Shown here piece after piece: positions 27,873 through 36,442 of a stretch of DNA of 54,941 bases (the first letter of the stretch is position 1; every line of letters starts with the position of its first letter). Both the position numbers and the translations under genes were made by a program. Below the pieces are notes generated by a model. It did no database searches. It had not been told where the DNA came from and worked only from the letters and a program-made list of their open reading frames with translations. The stretch is from Gammaproteobacteria bacterium (GTDB lineage: Bacteria > Pseudomonadota > Gammaproteobacteria > Granulosicoccales > Granulosicoccaceae): positions 1 through 54,941 of the forward strand of contig PDPU01000041.1 in assembly GCA_002746645.1 (NCBI GenBank), read 5' to 3'.

Positions 27873-28889
27873 TCAGGTGGATTTCCCGAGTTCGCGCTGG
27901 CCGGATCTGACGAGTTGCTGGAGGCGGCGGTTGGCAACGCTGGCGCTGGTTACCGTGGGTGATGCAGCTTCCTTGTCTGCGGTGGTTGCTCCATTGTTTC
28001 CGGTGCGATCGGCTGCCAGACGCCTTGCTGCGACGTGTTCGGCGGCGAGACGACGTGCGGCTTCGCGTCGTTCCTCGGCGCTCTTGCCTCTGAGGCTGGC
28101 GGCGGCTGCCTTGATCATGTCGACCGTCGGTTCGAATGTGCCGTCCAGGGAGATGTCATGAATCGTCTCCGACAAGCCTATGGTAGCTACCGAACCCGGG
28201 CCTTTCGCGGTACCGTTGACGGGACCTGTGGTGTCCGTCATCGTGATCGCGTCATGGGTATTGCCATGGCCCGGGAGACGGCAACCGTCCCGGAGCGCAG
28301 GCATTGCCCCCATGGAAGGAACGGCAGAAGGCATCGAATCGGCATGCGTCGACGTTCCAACAGGTGTGCTGCACGGGTGGGTTGGCCTGGCACTGTCCGC
28401 CATTCCATCTGCTGCCGCGTTTGCTGATTCGGTTGCCGCGTTGACCGTTGAACCGGCCACTGACCTGCCGGTTGCCGGGATTGCAGACCCAGACCCGACC
28501 ATGGTCGTGTCTGATGAGTCGCTTGATGAAGCGTTCGAGAGGGTGTCTGCCGTCTGTATCGAAGTCCTCTTTCGACGGCGTTTCGACGCTGAGGGCACGT
28601 AGGGTTCGTAGTGCATGGAACGCGGGGAATTCGGAGTGAGAACCGTGGCCAGAAAGCCGAACAGAACGAGGGCGGCAAGTACAGCCTGGGAAAACGACAG
28701 GTAGGATTTCGTATATACGTAGCCAGCAATGGCTGCACTCACCAGCACCGAGAGTGCCAGCAATCGTCCGCGATTCCAGCGCTTCATGGCGCGCTCTTCG
28801 GCAGGCGCGCGAAAGGGGTTGCGGCTTTCGCCGAACAATACGAAAACACACCAGGCCAAAGCAAGGATGGCGATCAGGTCAATGATCAT
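27873..28889 (-). CDS. Hypothetical membrane protein with long low-complexity tail
   Basis: 338 aa from the ATG at 28889, chosen because AAAGGAA lies 7 nt upstream; the frame is open to 28958. Two N-terminal helices are clear: IIDLIAILALAWCVFVLFG and LLALSVLVSAAIAGYVY, with possibly a third at AVLAALVLFGFLATVL. From residue about 105 the protein is Ser/Thr/Ala-rich and disordered-looking. The C-terminal 60 residues are charged and helical (KSAEERREAARRLAAEH). I recognise no family. The end abuts the glycosylase gene. Confidence 0.7.
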   Translation of the reverse strand: MIIDLIAILALAWCVFVLFGESRNPFRAPAEERAMKRWNRGRLLALSVLVSAAIAGYVYTKSYLSFSQAVLAALVLFGFLATVLTPNSPRSMHYEPYVPSASKRRRKRTSIQTADTLSNASSSDSSDTTMVGSGSAIPATGRSVAGSTVNAATESANAAADGMADSARPTHPCSTPVGTSTHADSMPSAVPSMGAMPALRDGCRLPGHGNTHDAITMTDTTGPVNGTAKGPGSVATIGLSETIHDISLDGTFEPTVDMIKAAAASLRGKSAEERREAARRLAAEHVAARRLAADRTGNNGATTADKEAASPTVTSASVANRRLQQLVRSGQRELGKST

Positions 28890-29065
28890 GACAGGTTCCT
28901 TTTGCCGAGTCCCCGCACGCTCGAACTCGTAACCGGTAACGCGGGAGAGCGATTGCATTGATTACAGAATGTTATTGTATCGCGTTGCCGAAGGGTGGGT
29001 TATGAACGCACTCGCCTTTTTGTTCCGTCTTGAACCTGTCTCCTGTTCGGTCTGAAACTGCCTCC

Positions 29066-29081
29066 GGTTCGGATTCGAACC
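29066..29081. repeat. Small perfect palindrome GGTTCG-GATT-CGAACC
   Basis: A 6-bp stem with a 4-nt loop between the DUF368 stop (29092) and the divergently lying hypothetical gene. The same TCCGGTTCGGATT word also occurs at about 26610 in the DUF599 3' end. It may be part of a small dispersed repeat. Confidence 0.4.
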
Positions 29082-29091
29082 TGTCTTGCCC

Positions 29092-30006
29092 CTATGACTG
29101 CAGACGGCTCGCGCCGGTTTCCATGCTCCAGATGACAATGGCGCCGGCGAGCATGAGTCCGAGTGCGATCCACGTTTCACCCGCCGCCATCGACGGCATG
29201 AACCAGTCGTAGCCGATGACGATGTCCTTGAATTCGCCGCCACCACGATCGACGCGTTCGCTGATGACGTGTTTCCAGGGCCAGATGACCATGAGCGACC
29301 CCATGACGAAGCCGGTCATGAGGGCGAGAGTGAGGTCTTCATGGTGCTCGAACACCCAGTTCAGGGCATACGAGAACAGTGGCAGGCCGATGGCGCAGCC
29401 CGCGGCGAGTGGCACGAGAATGCCGAGATCGAGGTCATTGATGGCGCCGAGTACGAGGGCGTAGTTGCCAAGGATGATCAGCACGAAGGAGCCCGAAAGC
29501 CCGGGCAGAATCATGCTGCTGATGGCGAGAACACCGCAGAGAAACACGTACAGAGGAGACGCATTGGGTGAGGCAGGTGCCAGTGTGGCGATGGCGATGG
29601 CGATGGCAGTGCCGATCAGGAGAGCAAGCCAGGTAGTCGGGCGCCAGGCACTGACACGTTGGCCGACGTAGAGCACGGACACCAGGATCAGACCGAAGAA
29701 GAAGGCCATGGTATGACGTTCGTGATGGGTCAGGAGCCATTCGAACAGACGCGCCAGGGTCAGGATGCTCGCCACGACACCTGCCATCAGCACGCACAGC
29801 CAGCGGCCATCCACCTTCTGCCACAGAGTGCGGAAATCGCGCGCCTTGATGTGTGTCAGAGCCTCGCCATCGATGCTGCTGAGCGCAGCGATGAGGCGCT
29901 TGTAGATGCCGGTGATGAGCGCAATGGTGCCGCCGGAGACACCCGGGATCACGTTGGCTGCGCCCATGGCGAGCCCCTTGGCAAAGAGAATGAGATCGTT
30001 TTTCAT
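29092..30006 (-). CDS. DUF368 family membrane protein (PopT-like undecaprenyl-phosphate translocase)
   Basis: 304 aa, polytopic, with about eight hydrophobic segments. Both halves begin with the family's Pro-Gly motif: FAKGLAMGAANVIPGVSGGT at the N-terminus and AISSMILPGLSGSFVLIILG in the middle, an inverted-repeat architecture. DUF368 proteins have been shown to recycle undecaprenyl phosphate across the inner membrane (PopT), supporting peptidoglycan and other envelope synthesis. That function is transferred from the family. An intact start and both signature motifs are present. Confidence 0.9.
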   Translation of the reverse strand: MKNDLILFAKGLAMGAANVIPGVSGGTIALITGIYKRLIAALSSIDGEALTHIKARDFRTLWQKVDGRWLCVLMAGVVASILTLARLFEWLLTHHERHTMAFFFGLILVSVLYVGQRVSAWRPTTWLALLIGTAIAIAIATLAPASPNASPLYVFLCGVLAISSMILPGLSGSFVLIILGNYALVLGAINDLDLGILVPLAAGCAIGLPLFSYALNWVFEHHEDLTLALMTGFVMGSLMVIWPWKHVISERVDRGGGEFKDIVIGYDWFMPSMAAGETWIALGLMLAGAIVIWSMETGASRLQS

Positions 30007-30272
30007 CGTCGAGCTTCGAGAGAGGCGCCGGTCCGTCGCGGAGTTTACTGGATCATTCGCAGGAGAGACATCGACAGATACCCGCCCGCCAGGCGTCAGT
30101 TTCCCGGCAATGGCGCGTTCAAACCCGAGAACAGGTCACGATTCCGAAGACCGGTCGCGCGCAACGACGTGTTTGCGCGATACCATCGTTCTCCGGTTTC
30201 CTTCGATACCACCAGGGCGCTGCCATTGTCGGCCTTGCCCTGCGGTACCCGCATTCACGAACTGAGGTATAC

Positions 30273-30791
30273 ATGTCGCGCGGTCGGCCCTTGCCTGCAG
30301 AGGCGGATGTCATCGATCTGAGGCACTTTTTCAATGAGGAAAGGCGAGCAGTTCGCACGCCCCGAACCTCGGTCGACCCGGGCAATGGCAGCGCTGTCCT
30401 GCTGTCGTTGCGTCAGCACCTGGTCTTTCACGGCTCGCTGGAAATTCATGGCCGCAGCGCCGCGCGTGCGCGCAACGCCCTGTTGCCGTCGCGTGAATGG
30501 GATCACGCAGCCACGGAAGTGCGCGCGTTGCTCGAACGTGAGTTCGGCAACCTTCGCGTGCATCGTGTACGTGACGCCTTCATCATTCGACATTACGATC
30601 ATGAAGAACTCGTTGCCGGCATTCTGCGCGTGCAGTTCTTCGCGCGTCGCGTCGCGTTGCCCGGCCAGTTCAGCGATGGCGAAACGGCGCGTGGCAGCCG
30701 CGTGTTGCTGAACTGGGGTGTCGGCACCACACGGATCGAGGCCGAGAGCGAGCGTCTGCGCCGACGCCAGCAGCGGCAGACGCGCAAGTAG
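30273..30791 (+). CDS. Hypothetical protein
   Basis: 172 aa starting at an ATG with TGAGG about 9 nt upstream. The protein is soluble, Arg-rich (many RR pairs) and has a charged C-terminus (ESERLRRRQQRQTRK). The composition and strong third-position GC fit the neighbouring genes, and a 172-codon open frame in a 840-nt gap argues that it is real. I recognise no family. It runs divergently from the DUF368 gene and converges on the ABC permease gene. Confidence 0.6.
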   Translation: MSRGRPLPAEADVIDLRHFFNEERRAVRTPRTSVDPGNGSAVLLSLRQHLVFHGSLEIHGRSAARARNALLPSREWDHAATEVRALLEREFGNLRVHRVRDAFIIRHYDHEELVAGILRVQFFARRVALPGQFSDGETARGSRVLLNWGVGTTRIEAESERLRRRQQRQTRK

Positions 30792-30851
30792 GGTACGAGC
30801 CGGGCCGTTTCTTGTTGCCCCCTTGGCGGTGCTCCTTCGTCGAGGTGGCGC

Positions 30852-31667
30852 TTACTCGTCCGGCGGTTGCCGGCCGAGCGCCTGCTCGAGTCGTCTGAGG
30901 GCGAGTGAGAGCAGGATCGTCACCAGCAGGTAGATGTAGGCGACCACGTTGTAGGTTTCCATGAAGCGGAACGAACCCGCGGCGTAGACCTTGCCGAGCT
31001 GCGTGATGTCCGCCACGCCGAGCACCGACACCAGCGACGAATCCTTGATCATCGCGATGAAGTCGTTGCCGAGCGGAGGCAGGATGGTGCGCAGCGCCTG
31101 CGGAAACACCACGTGGCGAAAGCGTTGCCAGGGGCCGAGCCCGAGCGCCCGGGCCGCCTCGATCTGCCCGGTGCCTACCGCCTGGATACCGGCGCGGAAC
31201 ACCTCGGCGATGAATGCGGCATAGCCGAGCGTGAGCGCGATGATGGCGCGCCAGAGAAGCGAGATGTCGCGGTTCTTCAGTGGCGCCTCGAGCAGCCAGC
31301 CATCGCCCAGGGCATTGATGGCACCGACGAGAAGCGGCGTGCCGACAAAGGCGATGTAGAAGAGCAGTACGAGGATCGGAATGCCGCGTACCACCTCGAT
31401 GTAGAAACGTCCGAGTTGCCGTAGCCAGAGCCACGGCGACAGCGCCGCACTGGCCAGCAGCAGCCCGAGCAGACTGGCCATCGAGAAGGCCACGACCGTG
31501 ACGAAGGCCGTGACGCCGATGCCCTTGACAAGGATCGCGAAGATTTCGGCATAGAGATCGTCGGCGACGATGCGCCAGCCGAGCCAGGCGCCGATGGCGA
31601 CGACGGCCACGAGCCACCAGGGAAAGTCATCCCGCTTGCTGTCGGACCGGGATGCCTGCATTGACAT
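30852..31667 (-). CDS. Polar amino-acid ABC transporter permease (HisM/GlnP type)
   Basis: 271 aa. The family's inner-membrane domain spans about residues 50-260: GIGVTAFVTVVAFSMASLLG, then FYIEVVRGIPILVLLFYIAF, typical of HisMQ-type permeases. The EAA loop that contacts the ATPase is EAARALGLGPWQRFRHVVFPQA. IKDSSLVSVLGVADI completes the pattern. It lies 36 nt behind the binding-protein gene. No ATPase gene is in the window, so the energising subunit must be encoded elsewhere or be shared. Confidence 0.93.
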   Translation of the reverse strand: MSMQASRSDSKRDDFPWWLVAVVAIGAWLGWRIVADDLYAEIFAILVKGIGVTAFVTVVAFSMASLLGLLLASAALSPWLWLRQLGRFYIEVVRGIPILVLLFYIAFVGTPLLVGAINALGDGWLLEAPLKNRDISLLWRAIIALTLGYAAFIAEVFRAGIQAVGTGQIEAARALGLGPWQRFRHVVFPQALRTILPPLGNDFIAMIKDSSLVSVLGVADITQLGKVYAAGSFRFMETYNVVAYIYLLVTILLSLALRRLEQALGRQPPDE

Positions 31668-31703
31668 GGGAGAGGGTCGACCGTGTCGATTCGCCGTCGT
31701 CGA

Positions 31704-32537
31704 TTACTGGCCCATCGTGTAGTCGAGGAACCATTTCCTGTCGAGTGCGTCTAGCGTGCCGTCTTCGCGAAGCGCCTTGATGCCGGCGTTGATCGGGGCG
31801 ACAAGATCCGAGCCCTTCGGGAAGATGAAGCCGAATTCCTCGGTGCCTAGAGCATCGCCGACGAGTTTGAAGGTATCGGGGTTGGCCTCGACATAGCCTC
31901 GTCCGGCAGTGCCATCGGTGAGCACGAGATCGACATCACCCGTGCGCAAGGCCTGAACGGATGCACCGAAGGTTTCGAAGAGCTTGATGCGGGGATTGGC
32001 CTCGTCGCCGTCGAGCACATCGTAGACGGCCACGTAGAACGGTGTGGTGCCGGCCTGCGCACCGACAAGACCGTCTTCGAGCGCGGCAAAGCCCGCGGCA
32101 TCGTCGAAGCGATCCTCGTCGGCACGCACCAGCATGAACATCTCGGACACCATGTAGGGGTCGGAGAAGTCCACCTTTTCGCGCCGGTCATCGCGGATGG
32201 TGATGCCGGTCATGCCGATGTCGTACTGTCCTTCGCTGACGGCGGGAATCATCGCGTCCCAGCTTGCATTCTGGATCACGAGTTCGAAGTCAAGCCGCTC
32301 GGCGAGTTCGTTCATGGCGTCGTATTCCCAGCCGATGGCCTTGCCCGATGCCGGGTCGACGAATTGCAGTGGTGGGTAGGCGTTCTCGGTGACGACCACG
32401 ACTTCGCGGCCTTCGAGATCCGGGAGATCGGCTGCGTGAACGTTGCTGCCGAACAGCACGGCAGCGCACAGGGTGCCGACGGCGAGTCGGCTGATGGCTC
32501 CGCTGTTCGACAAGTTGAGCAAAGGGTTGCTGGTCAC
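31704..32537 (-). CDS. Amino-acid ABC transporter substrate-binding protein
   Basis: 277 aa from a GTG start. A signal peptide ([19 protein letters not shown]) is followed by an SBP_bac_3 domain: [21 protein letters not shown], then [20 protein letters not shown], then [28 protein letters not shown], and the C-terminal lobe [21 protein letters not shown]. The binding pocket Asp and Arg (DRREKVDFS) fits a polar or basic amino acid, but the ligand is not fixed. First gene of a two-gene operon with the permease. Periplasmic. Confidence 0.93.
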   Translation of the reverse strand: MTSNPLLNLSNSGAISRLAVGTLCAAVLFGSNVHAADLPDLEGREVVVVTENAYPPLQFVDPASGKAIGWEYDAMNELAERLDFELVIQNASWDAMIPAVSEGQYDIGMTGITIRDDRREKVDFSDPYMVSEMFMLVRADEDRFDDAAGFAALEDGLVGAQAGTTPFYVAVYDVLDGDEANPRIKLFETFGASVQALRTGDVDLVLTDGTAGRGYVEANPDTFKLVGDALGTEEFGFIFPKGSDLVAPINAGIKALREDGTLDALDRKWFLDYTMGQ

Positions 32538-32616
32538 GTGAAAGGTCTCTGCAGGTTCAGGTTGTGCGAGCGCCTATTCTGCGTGCGGCAGGTGGGTTTC
32601 TGCAAGTTGCCGTCGA

Positions 32617-34614
32617 TCACCACACCAGCATCAGCAGCGGCAGTGCGATGGCAATGATCATGATTTCGAGCAGCAGGCCCGACTTCCAGTAATCGCCGAA
32701 GCGAAATCCGCCGGGGCCGAGGATCAGGGTGTTGTTCTGGTGCCCGATGGGTGTCAGGAAGGCGCAGGAAGCGCCGATGGCGACCGCCATCAGAAAGCGA
32801 TCGGGTGATGCGTCCATGGCGATCGACATCTGGTAGCTGATCGGCGCCATGACGGCCGCCGTGGCAGCGTTGTTCATTACGTCGGAGAGGAACATCGTCA
32901 GCGCCAGAACAATGCCGAGTGCCAGCCATTCACCGTGCTCGGCAATGGCGCCCACCACCAGCTCCGCGATCATCGCCGCGCTGCCGGTGCTTTCCATCGC
33001 CGTGGCGATGGGGAAGAGTGCGGCGAGAAGCACCACGACGCTCCAGTCGATCGAATCGTAGAAATACCGCAGCGGCAGAAGCCCGGTCACGATGGCAACC
33101 GTCACGCCGAGCATGAAGGCCACGGCCGTCGGCAGAAGACCACTCAGGGTGATCGCGATCACCGCCGCCATCAGTGCAAGTGCGCGCCAGGCGTTTTCGA
33201 CCTGCGGCAATTCGATCTCGCGTGTCGCCAGTGGCATGCAGCCCCTGTCGCTGCAGAAACGGGCGATGGCGTTCTCGTCTCCTTGCAGGAGCAACAGATC
33301 ACCGGAGCGGAACGGCGCTTGCGACAGCCGCGAAACGCGTTGCTTGCCCTGGCGCGACACGGCGAGCAGATTGATGCCGAAAACCGATCGCAGTCTCAGG
33401 GAACTCGGGTTGCGGCCGATGATCGGCGAGTTGTTCATGACTACCACTTCGCGCAGGATCATGTCATCGAAGCCACCCGTGGGGTCAGAGGATCGGGGCG
33501 GCGATTCGTCGTGTTCGTGCGGTTCGTCGTTGTCTCGCCGGTTTTGCTGGTTTTGCTGGTTTTGCTGGTTTTGCTGGTCGTTGGTTTCGTGGATATCGTT
33601 GATTTCCTGCTGTTCCTGCTGTTCCTGCTGTTCCTGCTGTTCCTGCTGTTCCTGCTGTTCCTGCTGTTCCTGCTGGTCGTCGGACGCCTCGCTTTCGTCG
33701 TCCTTGTCGCCCTTCGGCTGTTCGCTGAGCGTGAGGCCGTGTGCCTGCAGCAGTTCCCCGACCGCATCGAGTTCGATTTCGGTGATGAGAATGTCGCCTT
33801 CCCGGATTCGACGCGCGCTTCGCGGGGCAAACAGGCGCACGTCGTTCCTGACGAATCCGACCACCTGTGCTCCCTGTGCCTCGATGGCGGCTTCGGCCTT
33901 GCCGAGTGATTCGCCGATCAGCGATGAATCCTCGCCCACGGTGACTTCCGTGATGTAGACGCCCGTGCTGACGCTTTCGTTGCCGGTACGGGCAGGGACC
34001 AGTCGCCAGCCGATGAAGATCAGGAAGGCAATGCCGGAGATGGCGATGGGCAGGCCCACGACGGTGAAGTCGAACATGGCGAAACTGCCGCGTCCGAGGT
34101 CGCCGCGCACACCCGAGACGATCAGATTCGGCGGTGTGCCGATCAGGGTGATCATGCCGCCGAGGATGGTGGCAAAGGACAGTGGCATGAGAAGCTGTCC
34201 GGGCGGCATTTCGAGTCGCTTCGACACGCGCAGTGCCACCGGCATCAGCAAGGCGAGAGCACCGACGTTGTTCATGAAGGCCGAGAGCACGGCGCCGAGT
34301 CCGAGCAATGCCGACAGGGTGAGCATTCTGCCGGCATCGTCGGGAAGCAGGCTGGCTGCAATGCGATCAATGGCACCGGAATGCTGGAGCATGCGACTCA
34401 GCACCAGTACGCAGGCGACGGTGATGACGGCGGGTTCGGAAAAGCCCTCGAAGGCCTCGCCGGGTGACACGAGCCCGAGAATCACCGCGAGCATGAGTGC
34501 CGTCAGGGCGACGACATCGTGCCGCAGCGGACTCAGCACGAACAGCAGCATCGTGAATGCCAGCAGGGCGAGTATCAGGAAATCGGGGGGCACAAGGCCG
34601 TGGAGCATTTCCAT
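32617..34614 (-). CDS. SLC13-family permease with two RCK_C (TrkA-C) domains
   Basis: 665 aa from the ATG at 34614; an in-frame TTG at 34647 is less likely. N-terminal transport half: helices to about residue 200 with the motifs FMNNVGALALLMPVAL and TLIGTPPNLIVSG. Two regulatory TrkA-C domains follow (about residues 215-300 and 390-460). The C-terminal transport half has DVMNNAATAAVMAPIS and FLTPIGHQNNTLILGPGG. This is the plan of divalent anion/Na+ symporters of the SLC13/ArsB superfamily. Between the two RCK_C domains lies a Gln/Glu/Asn insert coded by 9-nt repeats. Substrate unknown (sulfate, dicarboxylate or similar). Confidence 0.9.
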   Translation of the reverse strand: MEMLHGLVPPDFLILALLAFTMLLFVLSPLRHDVVALTALMLAVILGLVSPGEAFEGFSEPAVITVACVLVLSRMLQHSGAIDRIAASLLPDDAGRMLTLSALLGLGAVLSAFMNNVGALALLMPVALRVSKRLEMPPGQLLMPLSFATILGGMITLIGTPPNLIVSGVRGDLGRGSFAMFDFTVVGLPIAISGIAFLIFIGWRLVPARTGNESVSTGVYITEVTVGEDSSLIGESLGKAEAAIEAQGAQVVGFVRNDVRLFAPRSARRIREGDILITEIELDAVGELLQAHGLTLSEQPKGDKDDESEASDDQQEQQEQQEQQEQQEQQEQQEQQEINDIHETNDQQNQQNQQNQQNRRDNDEPHEHDESPPRSSDPTGGFDDMILREVVVMNNSPIIGRNPSSLRLRSVFGINLLAVSRQGKQRVSRLSQAPFRSGDLLLLQGDENAIARFCSDRGCMPLATREIELPQVENAWRALALMAAVIAITLSGLLPTAVAFMLGVTVAIVTGLLPLRYFYDSIDWSVVVLLAALFPIATAMESTGSAAMIAELVVGAIAEHGEWLALGIVLALTMFLSDVMNNAATAAVMAPISYQMSIAMDASPDRFLMAVAIGASCAFLTPIGHQNNTLILGPGGFRFGDYWKSGLLLEIMIIAIALPLLMLVW
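33541..33672 (-). repeat. 9-nt tandem repeats coding Gln/Glu/Asn runs in the SLC13 permease
   Basis: On the minus strand CAGCAAAAC units (plus-strand 33541-33577) code QQN repeats and CAGCAGGAA units (33605-33672) code QQE repeats, separated by a short unique stretch. About four and seven or more copies respectively. They lie between the two RCK_C domains and keep the frame. Confidence 0.9.
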
Positions 34615-34736
34615 GGTGTTGCGTCGGAGTGGAGCTGCGACGGGCAAGTAGCCGTCAGGATGTCATCCTAGGCTACCGGTCTTTTCATGGCCACTGGCTC
34701 CTGGATGGTTGCCGGTTCCGCCCTGGTCACACCGAT

Positions 34737-34800
34737 TCTCTCCTGGCCACCGCTTCTCTCCCGGTCACTGACTCTCTCCTGGTCTCCGGTTCTCTCCTGC
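34737..34800. repeat. 18-nt intergenic tandem repeat, about 3.5 copies
   Basis: TCTCTCCTGGCCACCGCT (34737-34754) is followed by two diverged copies (34755-34772, 34773-34790) and a partial fourth. The tract ends just before the DUF1643 stop at 34805, in the gap between it and the SLC13 gene. No coding role. Confidence 0.82.
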
Positions 34801-34804
34801 GTCA

Positions 34805-35314
34805 TCAAGTCTTTCGTGTCCTTCCCGGTACGTAAGGCCTGAGTTCACGATTCGCGGGTTGATAGAGGGGATGCGCCGGTGTGCCATCGGCATTGATGGC
34901 GAGACACATGAGCCGGCGATGCAGCAGGGAAATGACGGCCTCGTCACGTTCGAAACGACGCCCGTGCCGCCCCCAGCAGGCAACGATCACGCGACTCCGG
35001 CGGGCCATTCTCGACAGCCATTCGTCGTTCGCGTCGCCAACCGGCTCGTCTGCGGCGAACAGTGCCTCGGGCCAGGGCGAGCGCCAGGCGAAGAGGTTGC
35101 CCACGAACAGTCGGTCGAAACCCCAGTCGTGTGCAAAGCGGGTGCAGCGATGAATGGTCGGGTCGTTGCTGGTGGCGTCGGCCGTCGACGGATTCAGGCC
35201 AATGAACAATACCGTGTTCTCGCGCCGCGCACGCGGGACGAAGCGGCGCTCGAGCAGGTAGCGGTAGTTGCTGCATGGCGAGAATTCGGCCCGCCCGCGA
35301 AAGTCGATGCTCAT
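34805..35314 (-). CDS. DUF1643 domain protein
   Basis: 169 aa covering the whole DUF1643 family length. The recognisable parts are the opening YRYLLERRF, the signature VLFIGLNPSTADATSNDPTI, the FDRLFVGNLFAWRSPWPEAL segment and the C-terminal NADGTPAHPLYQPANRELRPY. The function of the family is unknown. Single-gene unit on the minus strand, with a strong hairpin just upstream of its start. Confidence 0.9.
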   Translation of the reverse strand: MSIDFRGRAEFSPCSNYRYLLERRFVPRARRENTVLFIGLNPSTADATSNDPTIHRCTRFAHDWGFDRLFVGNLFAWRSPWPEALFAADEPVGDANDEWLSRMARRSRVIVACWGRHGRRFERDEAVISLLHRRLMCLAINADGTPAHPLYQPANRELRPYVPGRTRKT

Positions 35315-35338
35315 CCGCGTGATCGTATAACGGAATCT

Positions 35339-35368
35339 GGCAGGACACCGTGAAGACGGTGCCCTGCC
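35339..35368 (-). terminator. Long hairpin between the amidase and DUF1643 genes
   Basis: A 13-bp stem (35339-35351 with 35356-35368) with a single A/C mismatch and a 4-nt loop. It lies 25 nt upstream of the DUF1643 ATG and 150 nt behind the amidase stop. No T-run follows on either strand, so it may be an attenuator-like or mRNA-end element rather than a classical terminator. Confidence 0.5.
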
Positions 35369-35519
35369 GTGCGGGAAACGCTCTGGAGAATCGTTTCCGA
35401 CGGCGCCTTGCCCGATGAGGCCGCTGCCGTTACTGGCTTGACGAGGAGCAGTCTAGCGAGGCCGCCGCAGCGATGTCGTGTAGTTGTTCTCAGATCGGAA
35501 ACAAGGCATCGGTACGAAC

Positions 35520-36383
35520 CTAGATAGCCTTGTCTCGTGTCGCCGGCAGGAATTCTTCCCGATGATACTGTCGTACGGCGTCGGCGATGGCGGCCGCGAG
35601 GCGGTTCCGGTAGTTCACGTCGACGAGCCGATCGGCTTCTTCCGGGTGACTGATGCAGGCGATTTCGACGAGAGCACCGGGTGTGAAGCTGCGTGTGAGT
35701 ACGAACAGGGTGTTCGCCTTGGTACCGGCATCGGTTGCGTCGCTGTCCTCGGCCTTGACCTCGTTGTGGACGTTCTTCTGAACCATGGTGGCGAAGGCGG
35801 CCGAGTGTTCGGTGAAATCGAGGTTGACGGTGTCGTTACGGTTGGCGGCCGCCGTTCGGGCCGCGGCGCGAGCATGATCGTGGGCATGGCTTCTGGCGAC
35901 GTTGCCCCTGGCCGCGTAGTGGGTTTCCACAAGGTTCACGTTGTGCTGAGGCAGATGGTTGAAATGCAGCGACAGCATGAGGTCGGCCTGACTGGCACGA
36001 ATGCGGTTGACGCGTTTCTGGCGTGACATGCCGGTGTCGCTGATGCGCGTGGTGTGCACCTCGATCTCCGGGACTTCGGACAGGTACCGCATCACTCGCC
36101 GGGCGATGTCGAGGGTGAGGTCCTTTTCACGAAGACCGTTGGGGGCAACCGAGCCAGGATCGCTGCCTCCGTGGCCCGGGTCGATGATGAGGCGTAGCCG
36201 TGGTGCCGTGTTGTTCGGCAGTGGTACCGCATGTTCAGGGGCAGAGGAGGTTTCTGCCGTGGCATCCTGCTGGTTGTCCTGAGACGCGTCTGCCGCCGTC
36301 GAGAAAGGACTCCCGAAGCCGAGAAACAGCAGAACCGCGGCGATTCTGGCTCGTGGGGTACAAAGGATCGATCGAGCGGTCAT
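35520..36383 (-). CDS. N-acetylmuramoyl-L-alanine amidase (Amidase_3 family)
   Basis: 287 aa from the ATG at 36383; an in-frame GTG four codons upstream is possible. A signal peptide (ARIAAVLLFLGFGSPFSTAADA) leads to the periplasm. After an acidic linker, the zinc amidase domain starts at LRLIIDPGHGGSDPGSVAPN (zinc His), followed by REKDLTLDIARRV (zinc Glu), DLMLSLHFNHLPQHNVN (zinc His) and GALVEIACISHPEEADRL (catalytic Glu). Such enzymes cut the amide between N-acetylmuramic acid and the stem peptide during daughter-cell separation. No AMIN or LysM domain is attached, unlike AmiB/AmiC. It lies 60 nt behind the uvrA-like gene on the same strand. Confidence 0.9.
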   Translation of the reverse strand: MTARSILCTPRARIAAVLLFLGFGSPFSTAADASQDNQQDATAETSSAPEHAVPLPNNTAPRLRLIIDPGHGGSDPGSVAPNGLREKDLTLDIARRVMRYLSEVPEIEVHTTRISDTGMSRQKRVNRIRASQADLMLSLHFNHLPQHNVNLVETHYAARGNVARSHAHDHARAAARTAAANRNDTVNLDFTEHSAAFATMVQKNVHNEVKAEDSDATDAGTKANTLFVLTRSFTPGALVEIACISHPEEADRLVDVNYRNRLAAAIADAVRQYHREEFLPATRDKAI

Positions 36384-36442
36384 GGTAGGCGACACGGCGA
36401 AGGAACAGTGAATCCATGCTCAAGAACCACATCAAGATACCA

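Noticed and set aside
34737..34800. CRISPR-like array
   Set aside because: Units are 18 nt and contiguous without spacers; this is a plain tandem repeat.
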